From Pseudomonas sp. (lineage in GTDB: Bacteria; Pseudomonadota; Gammaproteobacteria; Pseudomonadales; Pseudomonadaceae), in assembly GCA_030699825.1 (NCBI GenBank), contig JAUYKV010000044.1, positions 108,517 through 172,516 of the forward strand: DNA of 64,000 nucleotides, given 5' to 3'. Under the pieces are notes generated by a model. The model was given only the letters and a program-made list of their open reading frames with translations. It made no database searches and had not been told where the DNA came from. Both the position numbers and the translations under genes were made by a program. Positions 28,999-38,600 of the stretch are shown here, in pieces. Each line of letters opens with the position of its first letter. Positions within the stretch are counted from its first letter, which is position 1.

Positions 28999-30729
28999 AT
29001 GAAAAAAACCGGAGCCGCTCTGGCTCGCTTCGCCCTCGAGCAACTGGGCGTCACCCACACCTTCGGCATCCCCGGCGTGCACAACACCGAGCTTTATGAC
29101 GAGCTTAATGCCGCGCCCGGTATCCAGCCGGTTCTAGTCACCCACGAGTGCGGTGCCGCCTTCATGGCCGATGCCTTCAGTCGCACCGGCAGCAGCATCG
29201 GCACCCTGGTCATCGTACCCGCCGCAGGCGTCACCCATGCCGCCAGTGGCATTGGTGAGGCCGGACTGGACGGGATTGCCATGTTGGTGATCTCGGGCGG
29301 CATCCACAGCGAGAATGGCCGACGCTATCAATTGCACGATATTGACCAGCACAGCCTGCTCAAACCCATCACCAAGGCCAGCTTCTGCATCAAGAGCCAT
29401 GCCGAGGTGATTCCCACGCTGTACCAGGCCTACCGTATTGCCACCAGTGGCGAACCCGGCCCGGTGTTTGTCGAGCTGCCGTACAACATCGGCAACTTTC
29501 TCGGCGAGGTGGACGAACTGCCACCGTTCGTCAAGACCCCGGCCAGCGGCCAGCTTGACCGCCAAGCCATGCGTCAGGCGGCCCAACTGCTGGTCGAGGC
29601 TCGCCAGCCAGGGCTGTTCCTCGGCTGGGGGGCGCTGGGCGCGCAGGCCGAGTTGATGGCCCTCGCCGACCTGCTGGCGGCCCCGGTATGCACGACGCTG
29701 CAAGGCCTCAGCGCCTTTCCGGCCAAGCACCCGCTGCACACCGGCATGGGCTTTGGCGACTATGCGGTGCCTGCGGCAAACAACGCCTTTGCCCAGTGCG
29801 ACTGCCTGCTGGCCGTGGGCACCCGTTTCTCTGAAATCCCGACCGGCAGCTACAGCATGCCGGTGCCGGCAACGCTGATTCACCTGGATATCAATCCGGC
29901 GGTGTTCAATGCCAACTACCCGGCGACCCTGAGCATTGAGGGCGATGCCGCGGTGCTGTTGCCCGCCCTGCTCGAAGAGGTGCGGGCCCTGCGCAACCTG
30001 CCGCCGAGCAGTGACCTGGCGGCCCGGATCGGCGCCGACAAGGCCGCCTACCGCGAGCAGTGGTTGCGCCACGACAGTGGCACGCGGGTCAACCCCGCGC
30101 ATTTCTGCCAGCAGCTGCGCGAGCAGCTGGCCGATGATGCTTTCGTCGTGGCCGATGACGGCAACCATACCTTCCTGCTCGCCGAGCTGCTGCCGATCCA
30201 GCGGCCGCGCGGTTTTATTTCGCCAAGCGATTTCAACGCCATGGGCTACTGCATTCCGGCGGTCATCGGTGCCAAGCTGGCCAATCCGCATAGCCAGGTA
30301 GTGGGCGTGGTGGGCGATGGGGCGCTGCGCATGACCGGTCTCGAACTGCTCACCGCCAGCGCCCAGGGCCTTGGCGTGCCGGTGTTCGTGTTCAATGATG
30401 GCGAGCTGTCGCAGATCGCCCAGGCCCAGGAGATCCCCTACAACCGCAAGACGTGCACCGTCTTGCCGACGCTGAACATCGCCGCCCTGGCCGAAGCCAC
30501 CGGGGCACAGTTCGTCTCGATCGAAAATAATGCACAGTGCGCCAGCGGAATTGCCCGGGCCCTGGCCCTGGCCAGCCAGGGGCGCCCGGTGCTGGTCGAT
30601 GTGCGCATCGATTACAGCAAGCGCACCCGCTTCACCGAGGGCGTGGTCAAAGCCACCTTGCAGCGCTTCACCCCGCGCGACAAGTTGCGCGTGATCAGCA
30701 GGGCGCTGTGGCGTCGAGTAACCGGTTGA
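28999..30729 (+). CDS. Thiamine-diphosphate-dependent enzyme (acetolactate synthase/2-oxoacid decarboxylase-like)
   Basis: A 576-residue ThDP enzyme with the three-domain layout of acetolactate synthase and benzoylformate decarboxylase. The N-terminal PYR domain has GIPGVHNTELYDEL and the catalytic glutamate in THECGAAFMADAFSR; the central domain is about residues 190-330. The C-terminal PP domain has the Mg-ThDP motif VVGDGALRMTGLE ending in VFVFNDGE. There is no FAD-binding insert evident from motifs. It resembles AruI-type decarboxylases and mandelate-pathway MdlC by overall pattern, but I cannot assign the substrate. Good AAGGA ribosome-binding site. It follows the flavoprotein in what looks like a two-gene operon, with a dehydrogenase relic just downstream. 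Confidence 0.85.
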   Translation: MKKTGAALARFALEQLGVTHTFGIPGVHNTELYDELNAAPGIQPVLVTHECGAAFMADAFSRTGSSIGTLVIVPAAGVTHAASGIGEAGLDGIAMLVISGGIHSENGRRYQLHDIDQHSLLKPITKASFCIKSHAEVIPTLYQAYRIATSGEPGPVFVELPYNIGNFLGEVDELPPFVKTPASGQLDRQAMRQAAQLLVEARQPGLFLGWGALGAQAELMALADLLAAPVCTTLQGLSAFPAKHPLHTGMGFGDYAVPAANNAFAQCDCLLAVGTRFSEIPTGSYSMPVPATLIHLDINPAVFNANYPATLSIEGDAAVLLPALLEEVRALRNLPPSSDLAARIGADKAAYREQWLRHDSGTRVNPAHFCQQLREQLADDAFVVADDGNHTFLLAELLPIQRPRGFISPSDFNAMGYCIPAVIGAKLANPHSQVVGVVGDGALRMTGLELLTASAQGLGVPVFVFNDGELSQIAQAQEIPYNRKTCTVLPTLNIAALAEATGAQFVSIENNAQCASGIARALALASQGRPVLVDVRIDYSKRTRFTEGVVKATLQRFTPRDKLRVISRALWRRVTG

Positions 30730-30760
30730 GCGGCCTGCGAGCCTGTTTGCGCGGACATTT

Positions 30761-30877
30761 GCCGCCAGTGGCTGCGCCTATCACCAGCTGGCTCGGCGGC
30801 GCCTGCCGCAGTTTCTCTTCGACTACAGCGATGGCGGCGCCAATGCAGAACAACCCCTGGCGGCCAGATGCGTTTAA
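30761..30877 (+). pseudogene. Fossil 5' fragment of an FMN-dependent 2-hydroxyacid dehydrogenase
   Basis: One frame reads YHQLARRRLPQFLFDY and then SDGGANAEQPLAAR before a stop at 30875. This matches the conserved N-terminus of the lactate/mandelate/glycolate dehydrogenase family (pattern YRxxAxRxLPxFLFxYxDGGAxxExTL). No start codon precedes it and the rest of the roughly 380-residue gene is absent, so it is a relic. It directly follows a ThDP enzyme; hydroxyacid dehydrogenase plus ThDP decarboxylase is the logic of the mandelate pathway. Confidence 0.6.
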
Positions 30878-31212
30878 CCACCTGGCGGATTCTCGATCAG
30901 TGCATGGCTCGGCAAAAGAGGACGGATTGATTGCCCATTCTCTGGCTGACGGCTTCGGGCCGGTTGCTGCCGCGGATTTCGCGGCCGGCAGCCAACGGCT
31001 AAGCGCAGACGCTCAAAAGCATCTACACAACCGGGGCCGCTTCAATGTGGACAAACACAATATTCAACCAGGCTTGCACCCAGCATACCCCACGGGGTAT
31101 ATGTAAGCGGAGCCGAGAAGCATGTGGCTGATTGCCGGAAGCCCTGGCTTACGACCCAATGCTCTCGCCAATGGCCCTTTCCCTTTGCAATTCACCCTGC
31201 AGGAAATCGACA
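30878..31212. other. Non-coding stretch between the dehydrogenase relic and the rhodanese genes
   Basis: About 335 bases. Contains the 16-bp palindrome at 31085-31100 and presumably the rhodanese promoter. An open frame crossing it (to 31106) shows no family resemblance. A 35-codon frame from 31122 overlaps the rhodanese start; I do not support it as a gene. Confidence 0.4.
31085..31100. promoter_or_regulatory. CsoR/CstR-like palindromic operator
   Basis: ATACCCCACGGGGTAT is a perfect 7-2-7 palindrome. Its G/C tract flanked by AT matches the operator style of the CsoR family, including the persulfide sensor CstR that controls rhodanese genes in Staphylococcus. It lies 113 bases before the start of a rhodanese pair. 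No CsoR-family gene is in this window, so the regulator would be encoded elsewhere. The assignment is by resemblance. Confidence 0.5.
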
Positions 31213-31593
31213 GTGAAAAGCGCCCATGACCTGGTGACCGAAGCCAAAGCCCGTATCCATGAAATCGATCTCGATAGCGCCGAGGCCTCCATTCGCGAGG
31301 CCGACGTCCTGCTCGACGTACGTGAAGCCGACGAGTTCCACGCCGGGCACATCCCCGGCGCAGTGAACATCCCCCGCGGCCTGCTGGAGTTCAAGCTCAG
31401 CAACACCCCGGAGCTGTCGGCTCGCGATCTGAAGATTGTGCTGTATTGCAAGACGAGCGGCCGAGCGGCCCTCGCCGCCTGCGCCCTGCACGACATGGGC
31501 TACCTACACGTGGAGTCGATTGAGGGCGGCTTCGATGCCTGGAGCACAGCCCGCAAGACGGTGTTCGTCCCAAGCCTGTTGAGCTTCGACTAA
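31213..31593 (+). CDS. Single-domain rhodanese, cytosolic
   Basis: A 126-residue rhodanese-like sulfurtransferase. The catalytic cysteine sits in VLYCKTSGRAALAACALHDM; the upstream CH2A-like block is DVLLDVREADEFHAGHIPGA. The start is taken as GTG at 31213 with AGGA eight bases upstream, giving KSAHDLVTEAKARI as the usual beginning; an upstream ATG at 31171 would add 14 residues. No signal peptide. It is followed after 13 bases by a periplasmic rhodanese, so sulfur or thiosulfate handling on both sides of the inner membrane is possible. Confidence 0.85.
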   Translation: MKSAHDLVTEAKARIHEIDLDSAEASIREADVLLDVREADEFHAGHIPGAVNIPRGLLEFKLSNTPELSARDLKIVLYCKTSGRAALAACALHDMGYLHVESIEGGFDAWSTARKTVFVPSLLSFD

Positions 31594-31606
31594 GAGGAAA
31601 AAGAGC

Positions 31607-32146
31607 ATGAAAGGTTTGCTGCTCTCTGCGGCGCTGGGATTTCTTGCCCTCACTGCACAGGCCGCCGATATCGGCATCACCGCCCAAGAGGTGCATGCCC
31701 GGGCCCAGCAAGCTGACGCCCGGCTGCTGTTCGTCGACGTCCGCGACCCGGTTGAGATCATGTTCGTCGGCTTCACCGATGCGGTGCATGTGAACCTGCC
31801 CTATCTGCTGGTCGATCGCAGCGCCTGGGACGAGCAGCGCGGTGCTTACAGGGTCGTGCAGAACCCGAAGTTCGTTGCCGAAATCCGTGCCGAGCTGAAA
31901 AAGCGCGGCCTCGATGACAACGCGGAAATAGTCACTATGTGCCGCTCCGGCAGCGAGCGGGGCGAGCCGAGCGCCGCCCTCCTGCGCGCCAACGGCTTCC
32001 CTAATGCCCGCTACGTCATCGACGGCTTCCAGGGCTCGGCGATCAAGGAAGGCCCGCAGGCCGGCTTCCGCCTGCAGAACGGCTGGCAGAACTCCGGGCT
32101 GCCATGGAGCCCGAAGATGAACCCGGAAAAGATGTATCGCCCGTAA
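31607..32146 (+). CDS. Periplasmic rhodanese-like protein
   Basis: A 179-residue protein with a signal peptide (MKGLLLSAALGFLALTAQA, cleavage likely after AQA) and one rhodanese domain. The active-site loop is VTMCRSGSERGEPSAALLRA, with the catalytic cysteine and a longer loop than in the preceding gene. ARLLFVDVRDPVEIMFVGF is the entry strand. The ribosome-binding site GAGGAAA is strong, and the gene lies 13 bases after the cytosolic rhodanese, so the two form an operon. Members of this secreted group are often near sulfur oxidation or PQQ-dependent alcohol oxidation genes; neither is seen here. Confidence 0.85.
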   Translation: MKGLLLSAALGFLALTAQAADIGITAQEVHARAQQADARLLFVDVRDPVEIMFVGFTDAVHVNLPYLLVDRSAWDEQRGAYRVVQNPKFVAEIRAELKKRGLDDNAEIVTMCRSGSERGEPSAALLRANGFPNARYVIDGFQGSAIKEGPQAGFRLQNGWQNSGLPWSPKMNPEKMYRP

Positions 32147-32202
32147 CGTCAGCGGTCGTGAAAAACCCAAGGGCGCCGTAGGGCGAGCGTTTTCCCCGCC
32201 GC

Positions 32203-32868
32203 TCAGCCTTTGACCTTGGCCTGAGCCATCGCAATGAACGCCGCCATCCCCGCATCCTTATCCGCGGCGATGCGTTTGACGTGCGGATTCTGGTTGAGCA
32301 GCACGAGCAACTCCTGAGCCTCCTGGAAGTCCGCCAGCAGGTCGATAGCGAACAGCTTCTTCGCCACCCCGCACGCCAGGTCGATGCTGTAGAGGAAGTA
32401 GATATCGGCCAGGCTGAAGCTGTCGCCCGCCACATAAGGGGTAAAGCTGCCGTGACGCTTGAGCGTGTCGATCCCGGCCAGCAGCTCGGCCTTGCACTTG
32501 CCTTTCAAGGCCGCGGAAATCTCCGCACCGAAGAATGCCTCCGGGTAGCCGATCCGCGCGGGCAACTCGATGTACAGCTCGATCTCCTTCATCAGTGCGC
32601 GCACCTGGGCGCGGGCGAATGGTTCGCCAGGCAGCAACGCCTTGCCCTCGGTGCACTCTTCCAGATACTCGAGGATCGCACTGGTCTCGTTGATGAAGCC
32701 CTGCTCGACCCCCAGCACCGGCACCTTGCCGCGCGGACTGATACTGAGAAATTCGTCGCTCTGGTTGCCGTAGAGGGTCACGACCTCGAACGCCAGACCC
32801 TTCTCGAGCAAGGCCAACTTGACCATATTGAAGTAGTTGCTCACGGCAAATCCGTATAGTTTGAACAT
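32203..32868 (-). CDS. Glutathione S-transferase family protein
   Basis: A 221-residue cytosolic GST. The N-terminal thioredoxin-like domain (1-80) reads FKLYGFAVSNYFNMVKLALL and carries the glutathione gamma-glutamyl motif NETSAILEYLEE after the cis-proline segment GKVPVLGVEQG. The C-terminal helical domain contains YVAGDSFSLADIYFLYSIDL, the conserved N-capping box. Convergent with the rhodanese operon. Substrate unknown. The GST is the last conserved gene before the 33-39 kb islet. Confidence 0.87.
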   Translation of the reverse strand: MFKLYGFAVSNYFNMVKLALLEKGLAFEVVTLYGNQSDEFLSISPRGKVPVLGVEQGFINETSAILEYLEECTEGKALLPGEPFARAQVRALMKEIELYIELPARIGYPEAFFGAEISAALKGKCKAELLAGIDTLKRHGSFTPYVAGDSFSLADIYFLYSIDLACGVAKKLFAIDLLADFQEAQELLVLLNQNPHVKRIAADKDAGMAAFIAMAQAKVKG

Positions 32869-32973
32869 GGTGACAGGCTCCAGGCCAGCGGATGGAAAGC
32901 TAGAGTTATAGCCCCTGGAAGGCCATGCCAGCCAGCCGAATCAAGCCAGTGAATGGCGCGGGCGCTGTCACGC

Positions 32974-33041
32974 TGCACCCTCAGCCCCGGATAAGCCAAG
33001 CATGAGCGAACACGACGAGCACGAAGCCTGTGCCGAGGACG
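32974..33041. repeat. Left copy of a diverged direct repeat flanking the islet
   Basis: Matches 39181-39258 over the sequence before and around a start codon: TGCACCCTCAG, GGATAAGCCAAGCATGAGCG and AACACGACGA are shared, with small gaps and substitutions increasing downstream (for example CCTGTGCCGAGGACGCGC against CCTTTGCCGAAGAAGCGC). The right copy starts the intact gene at 39210; the left copy starts a relic. Confidence 0.8.
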
Positions 33042-33118
33042 CGCCGACGGCCCGCTCCAGTCTTGACGGCGGCTGGGCGGAAATGCTCGCCGGCCCGATG
33101 GAAAAGCGGAGGGCATGA
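33002..33118 (+). pseudogene. Decayed duplicate of the 5' end of the gene at 39210
   Basis: Starts MSEHDEHEACAEDAPTARS and stops after 38 codons. The first dozen codons align with MSEHDENEEEAFAEEALIQ of the intact 92-residue gene 6.2 kb to the right, including the untranslated leader. The remainder is unrelated. It is a relic left at the islet's left border and is unlikely to be functional. Confidence 0.6.
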
Positions 33119-33283
33119 CGATCGCCGCCGAGAGCTTGTGCAAAGCTATGTCCCAGCTACCTTTTGAACACCCGCAGAATCCGTGGCTGCGGTCGCGCGA
33201 GCCACTCGGGACTTCAGAGGCCTTGGCCAATCGATCACAGAACCGGTGTAGTGGTTCACTCCTGACAAAACTTAATTCAACAA

Positions 33284-33303
33284 CCACCGACTGAAGTCGG
33301 TGG
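33284..33303. repeat. IS-end-like hairpin
   Basis: CCACCGACTGAAGTCGGTGG folds into a 9-bp perfect stem. Hairpins of this sequence style, with a following GGGTTAG, occur at ends of IS200/IS605-type elements. No tnpA or tnpB can be read beside it, so at most this is the remaining end of such an element. Confidence 0.35.
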
Positions 33304-33336
33304 GTTAGTGACTTATGGACTGAAAGTCCGGATACG

Positions 33337-33940
33337 CGTCGACTGAACGACGCGCTGGTGCTGTGCTGCGATGAGAAGAGTCAGGTGCAGGCGCTGGACC
33401 GCACACGCCCGGGCCTGCCCAGGGAGAAGGGACGCGCAGGCACCATGACCCACGACCACAAGCGCAATGGCACAATCACACTGTTCGCCGCGCTCAACGT
33501 GCTCGATGGACAGGTCATCGGTCAGTGCCAGCAACGACATGCCCGCGCCGAGTGGCTGAAGTTCCTGAAAAAGATCGACCGCGAGACGCCCAAGGATAAG
33601 ACGCTGCATTTGATCGCCGACAACTACGCCACGCATAAGCATCCCAAGGTCAAGGAATGGCTGGGAAAGCATCCCCGCTTCGTCATGCACTTCACGCCCA
33701 CCTCGGCGTCATGGCTGAACATGGTCGAGCGATTCTTCCGCGACATCACCACCGAGCGGTTGCGCCGCAGGGTGTTCACCAGCGTGCCTGGGTTGGGTTG
33801 GCGCCATCGACGAGTACATCGCTCACCACGACACCAATCCCAAGCCGTTCATCTGGACCAAGAGCGCTCGCGACATCCTGCAGAAGATCATTCGCGCCAA
33901 TACAACGGTCACTGCCTCAAATACGGAACTGGCCAACTAA
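33337..33940 (+). pseudogene. IS630-family transposase remnant (5' truncated, frameshifted)
   Basis: The reading begins at [20 protein letters not shown], the first catalytic aspartate region, and continues through [20 protein letters not shown] (second aspartate) and [20 protein letters not shown] (glutamate), which is the IS630 DDE triad. The N-terminal DNA-binding part is missing. Near 33790-33800 (SVPGLGW) the frame shifts by one base; the correct continuation [20 protein letters not shown] ends at the TAA at 33938-33940. The last 24 bases overlap the end of the convergent chemoreceptor gene. Non-functional. Confidence 0.85.
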
Positions 33941-35572
33941 TTCCTGTAATTGCTCGGCCAAGCGTGCCAGTTCTTCGCTGGCGGCTGCAGTGTGCTGCGC
34001 ACCCACACTGGTCTGTTCGGCAACCTGGCTGACATTAGCGACATTACGGTTGATTTCCTCGGCGACGGAACTTTGCTCTTCGGCAGCGGAGGCGATCTGG
34101 CCATTCATGTCGTTGATGGTAGCCACGGCACGGGTAATGGACTCCAGAGTCGTTCCGGCTCGAGCCACCTGTTTTACGCCGTCCTGAGCCCGGTCACGGC
34201 TAGCACTCATGACCTTCACCGCATTGACTGAACCCGTTTGTAGGTGTTCGATCATCTCCTGGATTTCGCTGGTCGATTGCTGCGTACGCGAAGCCAGGGT
34301 ACGCACCTCGTCAGCCACTACGGCAAAACCACGCCCCTGCTCTCCCGCGCGCGCGGCCTCGATGGCGGCGTTGAGGGCCAACAGATTAATCTGCTCGGCA
34401 ATACCGCGGATCACCTCCAGCACGCCACCTATCTTGTCAGTGTCTTGTTCCAGCTGCAGGATGACAGCCGAGGCTTGCTCCACCTCCGTGGCGAGCAAAT
34501 CGATGGCATCAATGGTTCGACTGACCTCCTGCCGCCCATCTACGGCCTCCAGATCCGCCTTTTGTGCCGACTCTGCAGCCCTGGCAGCGCTGCGCGCCAC
34601 CTCTTGAACGGTGGCCGCCATCTCATGCATGGCCGTTGCCACCTGCTCGATCTCCGCTTGTTGCTGACGAATGCCCGCGCCGGTTTGCAGGTTCACCGTG
34701 GAAGTCTCCTCCGCTGCGGCTGCAAGCTGAGTGGTGGCGGTGGAAAGCTGCAGCAGCATGCCGTGAAAACGTTCGCGCATACGGTTGAAGGCACGCGCAA
34801 TTCGGCCCAGTTCGTCGTTACCCTGGTAGTTCGCCTGAACAGTAAGATCGCCCTCAGCCATCTGCCCGCTGACCTGCTCGAGTTCGGCAACGGCGCTGCT
34901 GATAGCGGCAATGATTCCCCAGGCCAGTGCGATACTGAGACCGATACCCAGGGTAAGCAGGATCAGCATGCTATTGCGGATCAAGCGGTACTCGCTTTCC
35001 GCCGTGGTAAATTCCGCCTTGGCCAGATCCAGCTGCAGCTGCAGAAGCGCCTCCGCCGCGGCGGCGGCCGCGGAGAAGGTCGGCTCGAGACGGTTCAAGG
35101 TTAGACTGCTGGCGGTATCAAACTGGCCGCTGGCGACAGCCGTCATGGTCGCGCGCAGGCCATCGTTGACGAAAATCGCTCGCTGGCTGCCGAACTCTCG
35201 CGCCAAGCCTTGCTCTTTATCCCCTATGGAACCGGTCATGTAGGCTTGCCAGATAACGCTGATTTTCTCGATGTTGGCTTCGACCATATCGACATGCAGG
35301 TCGATCGGGTGCTTATGCAGCGCCTCATAGCCGCTTCGTGGATCATGCTGCAGAGCGAGGAGCAATTGGATACGGTTATCTCGCATCAAAGCCATGATCT
35401 GACTAATCCTGCCCGTGGAAATCAACTGATCACGGTAGACATCATTGAGTGATGCATTCGAACTAAGCATGCCCTTGAGCCCCAGCACGCCTATGACCAC
35501 CATCAGCAGCGCCGCGAAACTGATCAAAGCGATAAGGCGAGTCTTGATACTGAAGTTATTTAGTGCATTCAT
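33917..35572 (-). CDS. Methyl-accepting chemotaxis protein
   Basis: A 551-residue chemoreceptor. Two membrane helices (about 12-33 and 190-213) bracket a four-helix-bundle-type periplasmic sensor. A HAMP domain follows (about 215-267, [20 protein letters not shown]). The cytoplasmic signalling hairpin has the invariant tip [20 protein letters not shown] and [20 protein letters not shown]. No CheR-tethering pentapeptide ends the protein (it stops [10 protein letters not shown]). Start is the ATG at 35572, with GGAG six bases upstream, rather than four codons earlier. It lies 51 bases downstream of the GGDEF-EAL gene on the same strand and its 3' end overlaps an IS630 remnant. Ligand unknown. 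Confidence 0.92.
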   Translation of the reverse strand: MNALNNFSIKTRLIALISFAALLMVVIGVLGLKGMLSSNASLNDVYRDQLISTGRISQIMALMRDNRIQLLLALQHDPRSGYEALHKHPIDLHVDMVEANIEKISVIWQAYMTGSIGDKEQGLAREFGSQRAIFVNDGLRATMTAVASGQFDTASSLTLNRLEPTFSAAAAAAEALLQLQLDLAKAEFTTAESEYRLIRNSMLILLTLGIGLSIALAWGIIAAISSAVAELEQVSGQMAEGDLTVQANYQGNDELGRIARAFNRMRERFHGMLLQLSTATTQLAAAAEETSTVNLQTGAGIRQQQAEIEQVATAMHEMAATVQEVARSAARAAESAQKADLEAVDGRQEVSRTIDAIDLLATEVEQASAVILQLEQDTDKIGGVLEVIRGIAEQINLLALNAAIEAARAGEQGRGFAVVADEVRTLASRTQQSTSEIQEMIEHLQTGSVNAVKVMSASRDRAQDGVKQVARAGTTLESITRAVATINDMNGQIASAAEEQSSVAEEINRNVANVSQVAEQTSVGAQHTAAASEELARLAEQLQELVGQFRI

Positions 35573-35623
35573 GCGCCGCTCCATGTTGCGTTGTTATTAT
35601 TTATTTTCCCCGGCGGCCTGGGT

Positions 35624-38600
35624 TCAAGCAGGCTCCCATGAATTGAACAAACACGCCAACTCATCAGCCGACAGAGGCTTACTGAAATAAAACCCCTGCA
35701 CTTCATCGCAGCCATATGCGTTCAACAGATCCAGCTGCGCCTTGGTCTCCGCACCTTCGGCAATAACCTTCAGATTCAAACTGTGGGCCAGCGAGATAAT
35801 GGTTTTGACAATGGTCACGCCGTGCGTGCTCGACGTCAGATCACTGACAAAAGATCGATCGATTTTCAGGCTGTCCAGCGGAAACTGGCGCAGGTAGCTG
35901 AGCGAGGAATAACCCATGCCGAAATCATCCAGAGCGAGGTGCAGGCCCAGCGCCTTTAACTTCAAGAGAACGGGGATGGCCTTTTCCGGTTCCTGCATGA
36001 TTGCGGTTTCGGTGAGCTCCAACTCCAGATAGCGGGCTTCCATAGCGGTTTCTCGCAGCGCCTCTGCCACAACGGCGTGCAGATCGTGGCGGCGGAACTG
36101 ATGCGCGGAAACATTCACCGCGACCCTGACCGCGGGTAATCCTGCCACCCGCCAGGCCTGCTGCTGGGCGCAGGCGGTCTTAATCACCCAGGCGCCAATC
36201 GGAATAATGAGTCCGCACGCCTCGGCGATGGGAATGAACTGCGCGGGCGAAATAATCCCTCGCGTGGGATGCTGCCAACGCAGCAGAGCCTCGACCCCGA
36301 CGATCTCACCACTGCGCAGAGCCACTTGCGGTTGGTAATGCAGCAGCAGTTCACCACGTTCCAGGGCACCGCGCAGGTCGGACGTCAGCGCCAGCCGTTC
36401 GCGGCCATGGATATTTAGTTCTTCCGTATAGAAGTGGAACTGATTGCGCCCTTCAAACTTGGCTCGGTACATGGCCAAGTCGACATTTTTCAGCAATACC
36501 TCCTCATGCGTACCGTCCTGAGGATAGAGGCTGATACCGATGCTGACCCCGACATGCAACTCCTGGCGGTCGATCACAAAAGGGCTGGCAAGCGCACTTA
36601 GCACCTTTCCCGCGACAAAACCGGCATCCGCCACGTTCACCAGACCGGGAAGCACGATGACAAACTCGTCACCGCCCAAACGCGCCACCGTGTCGGCTTT
36701 GCGCACCAGGGCACAAAGCCGCTCGGCGACTGCCTGCAACAATGCATCACCGGCCGGATGACCCAGACTGTCGTTAATCACCTTGAAACCGTCAAGGTCA
36801 AGCAACAACAAGGCCGCCGCCCGACCACTACGCTCGGCCGAGACGATCGCCTGCCTGATACGGTCACTCAGCAAACTCCTATTGGCTAAGCCGGTCAGCA
36901 CGTCGTGATTGGCCTGATGCATGAGTTGTTGCGCATAATGCTGGCGGGCGGAATTAGCACGCAACGCGGCAATGCCATAAGCTAAACTGCCGGCCAGTTC
37001 CTCCACTATCCTGATTTCACTGGCGGTAAAGGCGGCGGCGTCCTGCGCATAGATGGTCAGCGCACCAATAACATTACGTTCTGTTATGAGCGGCAACGCC
37101 AGGCCCGACTGGATGCCATACTTGATCAAAAAATCACGCCACGGCGGATACTGCATATTGTTTTGCCCATATTTTATAACGGCGGTGCGCCCCGTCCTGA
37201 TGGCTGTTCCGGTAACGCCACTACCACGCACCGAATCATCCCAACTTAACTCACCGGCAGCGAAGGGCAGCGCCCCGTCCACCGCCTCCCTTTTGGCTGC
37301 GGGCCGCACCAGCTTGCTCGCCTCATCATCGGCATAACCGACCCAGACAAAGGGATGCCCGCTTAGCTGCTGGACAATGCCGCAAACTTCAGCAAGCAAC
37401 GTAGACTCATCGGTGGCGCGAATCAGCGCCTGATTGCAAGCGCTTAACACCTTCAAAGCACGCTCGTCCCGCTTACGCTCGGTAATATCCAGCATGATGC
37501 CGATCGTGGCGGTTTTACCGTCAACATCCATCTTCGAGCCAAACACTTCTACATCGAAGATTGAGCCATTCTTTTTCCGGCCTTGCATTTCGTAGTTAAC
37601 CGCACGGGCTTCACCGATTAGGCGTTTCTGAATACTTAATTCAACTAAGTTTTGATCGGCCTCGCTGACGATATCGAGAATACCCATCGACGTGATCATC
37701 TCATCTTGACTATAGGAAAACATCTCGGCCATTTTCAAATTGACATATTTAAATCTGTGTTCTTGGACGATGTATACGCCCACCACCGAGTTTTCTGCCA
37801 GCCCCCGAAAGAGGGACTCGGCACGCTGTAATCGTTGCCGATCGAGGTCGATACTGGTAATCAATTCTTCAATCTGCTGTGCACTGAAATTGAAGGCAGC
37901 GGCCAATTCACCTATTTCGTCAGTGCCGCGAAAATTCGAGCGCACGCTGTAATCCCCCGCGCCGAGCAACCGGCTGCTGCGCGTCAGGTCGCGCAGGGGA
38001 TGAACGATCTGCTTGCGGGCGAGCAGGAAAATGCCAAACAGCACCAATACGTCCAGCAGCAGCAGTGCATAGACCTTCTGCAGGCCACGTTCTTGGGCTT
38101 GCTGCGCCTCAATGGTCAACGCCTGCACAACCGCCTCTGCAACGCCCAGCAGCCGCCCCGCCTCGGCGTGGACGCGATCCAACTCGGCAGTCACCTCCCC
38201 GGCAGGGGTGAGCATTTCGAGAAGAGATTCGATATGAGCTCGATAGCTGTGCCACTTCGGCCGGACCGACGCCACTAACGGGGCTATCTGTGTCGACAAG
38301 GTCATGGCGTTATGGCCGAATACATTGTCGCCCCGCTCCAGGCCACTCAAATGCATTTCGAAGGCGTCAATGGCGGCGACGGCCTGCCCTTGTCCGTGGT
38401 CCTCTTGGCGTAACACCAGGCTGGTTTCGAAGGCGATCTTCTGACTCAGCACGCGTAGCTTGCCGGCCTGAGCAACCGTCTCCGCCACCCCATTGAGGTC
38501 GCGCAGCATCATTTGCACCACGCCCACGTTGGCAACGGCGACCAGTAGTATCACCAGAAAATTGATAACCATTTTCTGGTTGATATTGATCCGTGGCCAA

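Noticed and set aside
30537..31106. 189-codon frame running from inside the ThDP gene past the dehydrogenase relic
   Set aside because: The first half is a shifted reading of the ThDP gene and the second shows no homology; the relic itself lies in another frame.
31122..31229. 35-codon frame between the palindrome and the cytosolic rhodanese
   Set aside because: A GGAG lies near its ATG and it overlaps the rhodanese start, but the product has no recognisable features; a regulatory leader cannot be supported from one sequence.
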